Shown here in pieces: positions 48,576 to 57,300 of a DNA stretch of 64,000 nt. The DNA lies in contig NC_088206.1 in NCBI RefSeq assembly GCF_037126465.1, forward strand, positions 73,473,687-73,537,686. Direction: 5' to 3'. The notes under the pieces were generated by a model. It made no database searches and had not been told where the DNA came from. It worked only from the letters and a program-made list of their open reading frames with translations. The translations under genes were made by a program, and so were the position numbers. Position 1 is the stretch's first letter, and every line of letters starts with the position of its first letter. Source of the stretch: Ornithodoros turicata. Its lineage: Eukaryota > Arthropoda > Arachnida > Ixodida > Argasidae.

Positions 48576-48643
48576 TTAGAAGCGTTCTCCTATCCTGTTG
48601 GCCAATTGCCGCATCTTCCCATATACTTTGGAAGGTGGTTTGC
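48576..48643 (-). CDS. PNO1 coding exon 7
   Basis: Encodes the C-terminus from Gly213 (split codon), [18 protein letters not shown] to the stop TAA at 48576-48578. The acceptor is TTTCAG at 48644-48649. Confidence 0.95.
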
Positions 48644-51600
48644 CTGAAAGTAAAGTGCAAAAGTTGATTACGTGTTCAAACAATTACAGATTAAACCGCG
48701 CTCACCGAGGATGAGACTGCAGATGGCTGTACGTGCTGCACGAATATTTTGATAGGAACCTAGGATGTGAATTTTACTGAAAAGGAAATAAGTAACATTA
48801 ACTTTCGATGTCAGGAGACATTTCAAAAGAAGCGTGGATGTGACATTTTCGACTGCTCAAAATCCTGATTAATTCATCAAGCAGTGATCACGCAATCTCA
48901 TCTCTCTCTCTCTTTTCTTTCGAAACAGTCTCTTATCACTGTAGAATTCCCTGGCTTAAGCGCGGACCCCATAACAAGCGACACGCGCCGCGCCGCAGAA
49001 TTTGTCGCTGTCGCGTCTGGTCATGGAGCGACTTCCTGGTCCATTTGAGCAGCGACATTTCGTCACCGAGAAATGATGTTTTTGGAGAAGCAATGCTTAT
49101 TTTATTCGAGCTAAGTTGTAAATTGCCATAAATATACCAAAAATAGTATTTCATTCGTCAAAACGAGGAGAAATTGTAATGAAGTTGCTATTAATATTCG
49201 CCGTAACGCAGTGGCGCTGCGGTTGAAGTACCCAACGCCCCGCAAACTTCTTCGTCTGCTAGTTTTGTTGGTTGCCCTCTCCCTTGCCCACGCGTTCAGT
49301 TCTTGTTTCACGCCGCCAAATCTAGCTGGTTTTGTCAAACAACAGGCAACGAACTCAGCGACATGCTACAAATATCTACTGGGAGTAGATGCAGAAATAT
49401 TGAGCCGCGACAAAGCTTTTTTGACGCTCGTGTGGCGGCAGTGACGTCGATTTTGTCGCTTCTCGCGTGTATCTGCCGCGTGTCGCTTGTTATGGGATTC
49501 GGGCTTTAAAGACAACCGTTAAACTCTCCTCTTCCAACACAACACACTTCAACTTTGATCTTCTTGTCGCCAGTCTCTCGAGCACATCCTTGTCCGTTGC
49601 CCACACTACCAACCATTTTAGAGGCGCACTTTCAGTGTGTCTAAATCAGCTGGACATTCGCCCTCTATCACTATGTGAAAAATTGCTTAGTCCATGGTCA
49701 AATCCAGCCCACCAACGCTCAGCCCTAAAAGCACTTTGAGTGTCACTGAAAGTGAACTACAGTTGCCGACCGATTTTTTGGACCGCGTGCGTTCGTGAAA
49801 TGGCCACGGGTCCCATAGAGTTCGTCTATAACAACGTCCAAAATTTCGGGCGCGGTACGCCATATTTTGGACGGTTTGCCCAGCCAGTGAACACCCCGAA
49901 GGATCCCAGCTCACCATGTGCGCACGAATACAAAGGCCAAGGAACTGCGCATTAGTCATTTCTCCCTTGTGACGCACTTTAACTAGACCTAGAATAAGGC
50001 GTGAAACAGGTCAAAAGGAAACCACGTCCCCCTTTCCAAATTGGGTAAGGGGGCAACCACTGCACCAAATTTCGCTTCCTATTGGCGGCTCATGTGGTCT
50101 GTTCACTTCCTCGCATATGCAGGAATTGTCATAACGTCACATCGTCGTCGTCATCAGTAGAATCTCGATCATACGAATCTCTCGGGACGGCGGAAAATTT
50201 TCGGATCATCCGAAATTCGTACGAAAAGAATTAAGCCAAATATGAAAAAAAAGAAAAAGAAAGAAGGCAAGAAAACAGACAGCGACTGTTCATTTTCCGT
50301 TACTCTGAGTGAATGAAACCTGCAAACCAACAACTTTATTTCAGGATAACGGCACGTTTTGGCAGACGCTGCCGAAATTCGCGAAGGCCCAGAACGTGCT
50401 GTCGAGCCGCGAGTCGCGCGACAGTGCCGTAAAGCGAGCTTCACCTAAAGCATGCAGGCGTTAGGTGAAGCCGACTTGCGGAATGCTGACGCCTAATAGT
50501 GCCTAATAAAGTTCACTTTTGAAGCGAGATTCGTTTTTTCCGGACTGCTAGATTATTCTGACTTTCGCGCGATCACCGCTCAGTCCGAAAAATCGGACGC
50601 CGACTGTACATGGGCACTGTAGTACTTTGACAGTACATTATTCCATTTCACTACCTTACTGCCAGCAATGCGGAAGAGCACTGTCCCTGGCGATGAGACT
50701 CCTCAATCATAAACGTTTAAAATAAAGTTGTTCTTGTTGCCGCGAGTTTCTTTCGAGCCACCAACCCAAAGGCGACCGAAGTTCGACAGTCCTGGTCGAA
50801 TCTTTGCGACCCATCGGAGTCGCGTCGGGTTCTCACCTGTCCGCCAGGACTATCCTGGTCTTGGTGACGTTTTCGATGGTGAACTTTGTCCTCCCTCCCT
50901 TTCCCGCGATACGGCCGATGCAGCGTGCAAGGTGGTCCCCTTTCAGTGGCTTCACTGTGAACAACGGCAATCTTGTCAACCTCAACGACGGCTCGTCGAT
51001 AAGACAGAAACAACATACAGACATACAGACAGGGAGTGACTTTTTCGGGTTAAACCCGATTCCGCCCGGTTATTCCCCCCCGAACTGACCTTCGACCAAT
51101 TCGGGTTAAACGATCTCTCCCCGAATTCCAGCCAGTATGAAATTTCCCAAGTGGTGTTTCCACTGAAGACGAACAAAGGCCGCCACATGTAACGCGCGTA
51201 AGAACGGGTCACTCACTTTCCAAGCAATACACCCATGTGTGTCAACACTGTCTATGCCTTTAGGGACTACTGCTGGAAGGTCACGATCTCGCAAAAGCAA
51301 CAACAAAAGAACAGAAAAGAGAGACTAGGAAAAGACGTAATAGACAAGAGGAGAAACAAAAACACCCGATAACCCCCGAAGGCAGAATTATTGCCCGATT
51401 TTTACCCCCCCCCCCCGAACCTTTTGACCCCGAGCCCGAGCCCCGAACCTTTTGACCCGAAAATTTCACTCCCTACATACAGACCGTAGGAGCACAACTT
51501 ACCGTCCTGAATCTCAAAGGACTCCAGGAACAGGTCGTCCAGACGGACAAGTGCCAGGGCATCCTTATCAATGGAGAGAGGAGGATATTAGTGACTCATA

Positions 51601-53464
51601 GTGACTCATAAGTGTGCTCACTCTCTTCACAGTTTTTGTGTGCCACAAGATTCCCTGCAAGAGCACTGTCATACTTGCTTAAAAGTAATGTAAAGCAGCA
51701 GAACTGCAATCTCAGAAAATTTGATGCATAATGTGAAACCCCCCCCCGAGACTCAGACATCTCTTCGTCGTCAGAAAATTTATGTGTTCGACAGCCTGAG
51801 CCCTCGGAACTTTTGCGGCACTGTGTCGAAGTCGCCACAAACTGTGCGATGCTCGTAAAGTATGGTGGTAAAACTACATTGAGCCTTTGCTAGGCCACAT
51901 CTAGAGCCTCGAACAAAGTAATGAGGTACTTACGTCTACTTCGAAACCGAGGCTGAAGGCGCGGATGAAGTCTGCAGCCTTCTGCAGGGCGCCGACCTCC
52001 TGAGTCTCCTTGCATGTCTATATGAGAAACAAAGAGGAGGACACCTCCGATAATATGCCAACTTACAACACCGCTGCTGTATCATCTTGAGGACAATGAA
52101 GCAGTTTAACGCGCGTTACCTTTATCTCGACATTCCGCGTGTGGAGGTTGAAACGGATCTGAAGGTGCAGGTATTCGACGACGGGTGACATGATCTTGAG
52201 CCAGTTTGCCTTGAGGGGGGCGTAACGGTGCTGCGGGATTGCTATGCGCCTCACTTCCCTCGAAGTTCGCTGCAGTGATTTAGAACCGCAACATTTAGAG
52301 CCACCCTCGAAAGAGGACGTTTCATGACGAGGCAAATTTTTGGCACAACTTTCTAATAAAAAATCCTATTAATCTTTTAGTGAAAGCCTCGCAAAATTGT
52401 TTATTATTATTATTTTTTACTTTGACATTGTTTTCTGCAATGACACAATTTCAACGTAGAGCGACAGTCTGGCGAACACCTAGTGTCACGTGGTCAAGCT
52501 GTAGTGAGCTGTGGAAAGACGAAAGACCCCCTCCTTGAGGAATATGTGTCGTCCTCATCGCTTTGTTCCTCAAACCCAAGGAAATGTTTCTACGCTGGTT
52601 GGTCCTGCAAAGCTATCGCGTTAAATGTTGTATGGTTTTCTAACTCTTTGCCAGTGGCATATGTAATTGGTGTAGATTTACACGTAAGGTTTGTCTGCCT
52701 AGTGTGGCGACATGTTGCACATGCCGCAGGGTAGGACTATGGATAATCGGGGGCGGACCTAGAGGGGGGTTTTCGGATGTCCTGACCCCCTCCTCAATTT
52801 CTGTCTTCATATAGTGTTTAATCCACCCTAGATCCCGTGTCTAGCATGCTGTCCATGGCTGGGCCCCCTCCTCGGAAAAATCCGCCCTTGCGGATATTTC
52901 CGACCACCTGGGGTTTATTTATTGATTGATTGTTTATTGTCTGAATTAAAATTACTATTATTATTATTACTATTACTAAAATTACTATTACAATTACTAT
53001 TATTTTTACTATTATTATTATTATTACTATTAGAATCGGGTTCTTTTGACGTGCGCCGAAAATCTTCGACACACAGTGCTGGAAGCAATCTTTACCTCCC
53101 CCACATTGTTACCGTCCATAGAACCCGCCGCGTTACCGACCGAGCTGTCAGATGAGCAAGGTATGGGAGGCTCGATACGAAAACCCGCTCCTCCCCTTTG
53201 CTGCAGGTTTTGTCACATTTAACGAGTGCGTCACACATACACATTCAGGCACATCACCCCACTTTGCCGGGCCAAAATGGGAGGGCAAATAATACTACTT
53301 TGGCACCGTACCAATCTTTCCTGCTTTGCTGGCGGATAAACTATTTCTTCCCCTTTGGATACTTGCTCGGGCTCCGTCTCCATGGGCAACTTGCGTTTCC
53401 GCGACTTTCTGCTTTGAACGAGGGTGAATCCCTCATTGTCTTTGGTTGTGTCCATAGTAGGCAT
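48576..53464 (-). CDS. PNO1, KH-domain 40S ribosome assembly factor
   Basis: The spliced frame (7 exons, 705 nt, 234 aa; human about 252) is Partner of NOB1. This factor binds pre-18S rRNA in the nucleolus and pre-40S particle and positions the NOB1 nuclease for 3'-end maturation. Visible: a basic N-terminus (residues 1-51, with [15 protein letters not shown]), a first KH-like unit (about 60-130, [13 protein letters not shown] and [14 protein letters not shown]), and the second KH domain (about 150-215) with the GxxG loop GKGG at 167-170 inside [17 protein letters not shown]. The C-terminus ends NRIGERF. All junctions are GT-AG and in phase. Translation could also start at the fourth codon (Met4), which has a better context. 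It lies head to head with SLC25A32. Alternatives such as KRR1 are less likely, because the [20 protein letters not shown] region is PNO1-specific. Confidence 0.96.
48706..48776 (-). CDS. PNO1 coding exon 6
   Basis: Encodes [20 protein letters not shown] and following residues of the KH domain. Acceptor TTTTCAG, donor GTGAGC. The intron to exon 7 is only 62 bp. Confidence 0.95.
48956..49509. mobile_element. TTAA-flanked inverted-repeat element in PNO1 intron 5
   Basis: TTAA at 48956-48959 and 49506-49509 border inverted ends that share CCCATAACAAGCGACACGCG exactly (48968-48987 and the inverse at 49478-49497), with looser pairing outward. It is 554 bp. The 77-codon frame inside (49211-49444) has a hydrophobic stretch but no transposase features. 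Confidence 0.88.
49571..49766 (+). pseudogene. LINE C-terminal fragment, antisense in PNO1 intron 5
   Basis: One frame gives [16 protein letters not shown] then a stop. After a frame change it gives [20 protein letters not shown] and HQRSALKAL. The order EHIL-x-C-P-x-Y followed by LD-x-RP...GPW-like...KAL matches the end of RNase H-bearing non-LTR retrotransposons seen in tick genomes (family memory, not searched). Frameshifted and dead. Confidence 0.7.
49767..50836. other. Rest of PNO1 intron 5
   Basis: Contains CAGTAGAATCTCGATCATAC at 50156-50175, which resembles a pogo/Tigger-type terminus without a clear partner. Nothing else is recognised. Confidence 0.35.
50837..50954 (-). CDS. PNO1 coding exon 5
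   Basis: Encodes [20 protein letters not shown] through TKTRIVLAD, the RNA-binding KH core with the GxxG loop. Acceptor TTCACAG, donor GTGAGA. It begins after one base of the Val150 codon and ends after two bases of Ser189. Confidence 0.97.
51031..51474. mobile_element. TIR element with 10-bp target duplication in PNO1 intron 4
   Basis: Ends AGGGAGTGACTTTTTCGGGT and (right end, reverse complement) AGGGAGTGAAATTTTCGGGT are inverted repeats. ACATACAGAC flanks both sides exactly (51021-51030 and 51475-51484). A 9-11 bp duplication suggests a MULE-type transposase, or 8 bp (hAT) plus chance identity. CCCGAACC words fill the right part. It has no coding frame. Confidence 0.85.
51503..51563 (-). 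CDS. PNO1 coding exon 4
   Basis: Encodes [20 protein letters not shown], the PNO1-specific linker between the KH units. Acceptor GATAAG, donor GTAAGT. Confidence 0.96.
51564..51933. other. PNO1 intron 3
   Basis: Short intron holding the duplicated words TAGTGACTCATA (near 51589 and 51599). No element recognised. Confidence 0.5.
51934..52017 (-). CDS. PNO1 coding exon 3
   Basis: Encodes [20 protein letters not shown] and FSLGFEVD, both exon phases 0. Acceptor ATATAG, donor GTAAGT. Confidence 0.97.
52120..52269 (-). CDS. PNO1 coding exon 2
   Basis: Encodes [20 protein letters not shown] and [20 protein letters not shown] to VEIK, the first KH-like unit. Acceptor CTGCAG, donor GTAACG. Confidence 0.97.
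52745..52885. mobile_element. Small GC-ended repeat element
   Basis: Imperfect inverted ends (GGGCGGACCTAGAGG, CGGAAAAATCCGCCC) around TCCTGACCCCCTCCTCAATT and TAGCATGCTGT blocks, both also found inverted at 56440-56600. Possibly a hAT-type miniature element; no clean target duplication. Confidence 0.5.
52950..53035. repeat. (ATT/ACT)n microsatellite
   Basis: Imperfect trinucleotide tract with interspersed C, inside PNO1 intron 1. The 80-codon hydrophobic frames read from it on both strands are artefacts. Confidence 0.9.
53312..53464 (-). CDS. PNO1 coding exon 1
   Basis: Begins [20 protein letters not shown] and ends KQERL at a GTACGG donor, phase 0. The frame stays open upstream for many codons, but the alignment to the short basic N-terminus of PNO1 supports this start. 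Confidence 0.9.
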
Positions 53465-54185
53465 TTTTGAGAGTCTCCTGGGAAAAGGGCCAAGTCCACG
53501 TGAGCAATGTGAGCAATCGCGTAGCAGACAGTCCGCAGAAACGTTGATGTTTACGGAAACCACGTCGTACCAAGGAAAGAAAAATATTGATGCGATAAAT
53601 GTTGAGGGTAAGCTGAAGGGAATAAAACGATGAAAATGCACGAAGATGCGCGAAAAATCATCTAAAACGCAATTTTGTATCGAATGATACTTACCTGTAT
53701 TTACAGCACGTGAAAGGAGAACATATAAAGGACCGTCTATACGTTTAAAATTATAGAACGCGCGGCGGAGGGCGCTAGCAGACATCACAATATAGGTTGT
53801 TGGTTTGAGGGTTTCCCACCGCTCGTCCCGTCCATTTACGTTTGTCCTTTGTTCATTTCTCCCCATTCTCAGGTAATGTTACCAACAACAGCTACACCAA
53901 CTTTCCTGCATTCTGTTTTTCTGTTGGTGTGCTTAGATACGATGCGACTAGACCACTGATCAGTGGACTAGACGGCAGCTCTAGTGCTGCCACCATTGAC
54001 ATTCCGTCATGAAAACATAGTGGAAGCTAAGCCTTGCTTTAATAACAACAGCAACAAATAGACCTCGCTTCCTGTGTGCGGAGTTTATCAGTTTTCATTC
54101 ATTTAACGACGATGTCTCTTGTCGTGTTGCGCTTATTGCTCAGCTGACTATTCATCTGCTAGATGTCTTCGGACGCTCTACCGTC
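53465..54185. promoter_or_regulatory. Divergent intergenic region of PNO1 and SLC25A32
   Basis: 721 bp separate the two start codons, leaving room only for two 5' UTRs and a short shared promoter. E-box words CACGTG occur near 53500 and 53708. No TATA box is obvious in a fitting place. Transcription start sites cannot be set from the sequence. Confidence 0.6.
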
Positions 54186-54342
54186 ATGAAGGAAAATTCT
54201 TCAGCCACCCAACGATGGCGGACTTCGTTCAATCGTGTCCTACCGCAAGTTCGGTACGAACATTTACTAGCCGGAGTTACGGGTGGCGTGACATCGACGC
54301 TTGTGTTGCATCCTCTAGACCTACTCAAAATTAGGCTAGCAG
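54186..54342 (+). CDS. SLC25A32 coding exon 1
   Basis: Encodes residues 1-52, including [20 protein letters not shown] and LLKIRLA. The donor GTAAGT follows one base of codon 53. Confidence 0.95.
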
Positions 54343-57300
54343 GTAAGTCTCCCGATAAGGATTGTTGTCTTCCCAATGCCTGTGCGTAGTTTTCTGTTGG
54401 ACGTCGCGATAACCCCTTAACACTGCTTAACCCTGAACATGACCCCTTGGCATACTTCTACGGGTGTACGTCGAAGGCCGGCTGCATACAGCGCGTTGCG
54501 CGATCCTAAAAACAAGGCCCAAAGTACGGTCTCAGTGTTGAATTCACCGCAGCCTTCTTCAGACGAGTAACGTGATTTCGCCGGGAAAAAAAAACCCGCA
54601 TCCAGGGGTTTCCTTTCTTCAAACCAGCCTTGTTCTCGAGGAGAGTACTGACGTCTATTCTTAGGAACGACAAACGGGCTTTCTAGTGCTATGACATCAT
54701 TGAATTCGATGCACTTTTTTCTTTGTCGCCTTTGTGCAGTGATGTTGCAATCTCAACGTTATTTCTGCAGACAACGACGTCTCGATTCTTGCGGTACAGT
54801 TTCATAAATAAACCTCAAATAGAAGGGCTTAATCCGACTGTACTCCTGTAATCCTTTATTCTAGGATTTTTCAGACCAAAATGTGTACAACGGCATTTTT
54901 TTATTGGGTTGTGTCTAAATGTTATCAAAAAGTTGATGTTGCCGAAAAAGTGAGAAATCGCGTATTCGCTGTTTTCATCGAAATACCTGTCACGTGTGCG
55001 GTACTTTTGCAGACGAGAAGCGCGGATCGCTCGACGCGATTGACGCTGACAGTGACGTTGACAATGACGTTTGGTATAAATCACGAAAAATATAAAGATA
55101 AAACCATACGTTAGCACACAGCCGTTTGTCCTGAACTTGGAAGGGCTTCAAGGCCGCTCTGGTGACACAAGAAGAAACACAGAAGGCAGAGCGCTTACCG
55201 ATTACTAGTCTCCAATCGGGAGGTATTGCATAACGGATTTGCGACAGCCGGGAATGGCAAAGAAAATGAGCTTTCAAATCCGAAACTACCATTGTCTGAT
55301 GGGATTTTTTTCTCTTCCCGCTGTTAGTTCTCCAGTGACACATAAAACAAAAACTATGCCTCCGAATTGGGTTAGAAACTGCCCATTTTGCTCGCATTTT
55401 AAGATTATTACGGCCGCGGCAACATATGGTTGCAACTAGTTACGATTACGAGGTCAGGATAATGGTAGTGAGTGTGAGGAACCAGTTTGGACCGGTCCTT
55501 GAGTGACAGGTGATGTAATTTTGTTCCGGCCATGCGTCATTGCAGTGCGGGCCTTGGCATGAATGACGTGGGCGTAAGCAATGTTTTCGCAGTGTGTGAG
55601 GGCGGTGTGCATTGTGTGTGTATTCGTTAAAGTGCAGTAAGAAGTAATTGATTGTTGCACAATTATAAGAAAAAGTTATTTACAGCAGAGAAAAATTGTT
55701 TATTTTGAGAGTGAGGTCTACGGAAAAAGTACCACGGTCCCTGTTTGCTGTACGAACTTCCGGTGACGCACGGCGACGCATTTTTTATGGCATTCATACC
55801 GCGGGCGTAGTTGATGCGGGAAAAAAAGCGTCGAGCGGACGCCCGACACACCCCCTGCAAGCGGACTGACGTCACTCACGTCTTTTCCTCACTCCATGGT
55901 TGCACCAAGTTAGCCCATCCAAGGTCGCCTGCTTTTGACGTCATAGCCAGTTTCTCCGTCGGCAGCGTTGCCGTCGAAGCAGTTTCCTTTCTTGGATGTG
56001 GTGTTTAGATAATATCTCCGTTACTCTTACCAATGTTGAATGGATTTTTGAATGGAACTCAGCATGGTGAATGGATTAGTGGCTAGGAATGCATTAAGTA
56101 TGCTTGTAGAGGTTTTTGGGATCTCTATATATGGTCCCTTTAAAGTGACACTTTTTGTTGCGGTATACTTTAATACTTTAACTTGCATCATGCTTCGATG
56201 TTTGCAACAGAATTTCTTCATCCACAGTCAATGATGGTCAGCTCAAGAGCCGACCGCAGTACAGAGGCATTGTCAATGCGGTGTCGACAATCCTCAAGGA
56301 AGAAGGCATCCGTGGCTTCTACCGCGGAGTGGCTCCCAACTGCTGGGGTGCTGGCACTTCGTGGGGGTTGTACTTTCTCTTGTAAGTGCACCTGTGGCTG
56401 CCATCAATAAACTGCTATACGCATACCCTAACATTCAGCAGAGGCAGAACCACGATTTTTCTGAAGGGGGGGGGCAGTCCTGCCTTGAACAGCATGCTAT
56501 CAATTGAAACTCCATGTAACTGCTAAAATTGAGTGGGGGAGGGGGGTCAGGACTCCCAGGATTCCCCCCCCCCCCAAAAAAAAGTGCCCCTGCTAACATT
56601 GCTACTTACGTGGAGCAAGCCAGCCTTTACTGTCGGCTGGCCGGGAGAACTTAAAGGCTGTAAACCACACTATCTTGCCTAATGAACCACGTCTATCAAA
56701 GTGTCACGACCCCTTTAATATCGGTAGCGGCTTCCATTTTGCCCGGCCGTCGTGACTTTTTCTGCTTTGACGTGATACGTGAACTTCTATCCCAACAGCT
56801 ACAATTCCATCAAGTCATGGATGCTGGAAGGTTGCAATGACAAACAGCTCGGTCCTGGACGTCACATGATGGCCGCTGCCGAGTCTGGTGAGGTCCTTTT
56901 TTTTTCCTTTCTTTCTCAGATTTATTTGTGCTTTATTTATTTATTTGAAAGACACTGCAGGCCAGCTAGTGAGGGCCGTGGCAGAGTGTGACATGACACA
57001 ACATAAGCTGCACAAGACAGTGCTACTTGTCAGAAGACAAAAATGCAATATATACAATGCGTGTCTAAAAAAAAAGGAAGTTAGTCTGAGGTACCAGACC
57101 TTGTAGAAACCGGTTTGAAGATTGCATTTGTGTAAGGTAAGACGGATTCCATTCTCGTACAGTGAGAGTGAGAAAAGAAAATTTAAACGCGTCTTTTTTG
57201 CAACGAAACTCGCAGATTAGTCTACTATGCTTCATGCTTCAGTCCTGTAGTTGTAAGTCAAGTGATCACCACACCTGAGCCCATTATTTTCGCTGACAAT

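Larger units (their letters stand above)
52270..53311. other. PNO1 intron 1 with simple repeats and element scraps
   Basis: Contains an (ATT/ACT)n microsatellite (about 52950-53035). An element of about 140 bp at 52745-52885 has ends GGGGGCGGACCTAG and AAAAATCCGCCC, and is related in inverted orientation to 56440-56600. A (TTA)n patch lies near 52404-52417. Confidence 0.55.

Noticed and set aside
48936..49154. Possible extra exon or small gene upstream of PNO1 exon 6
   Set aside because: It falls in a TTAA inverted-repeat element, and PNO1 is complete without it.
52818..53155. Hydrophobic frames of 77-84 codons on both strands
   Set aside because: They are translations of the (ATT/ACT)n microsatellite.
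53465..53866. 211-codon minus frame extending upstream of PNO1
   Set aside because: Only the last part is PNO1 exon 1. The upstream codons show no similarity to PNO1 and likely fall in the 5' UTR and promoter.
56651..56722. Tiny TTAA element in SLC25A32 intron 2
   Set aside because: The right end resembles the 6.3-kb family, but the left end (TTAAAGGCTGTAAACC) does not pair well, so I keep it only as a terminus-like word.
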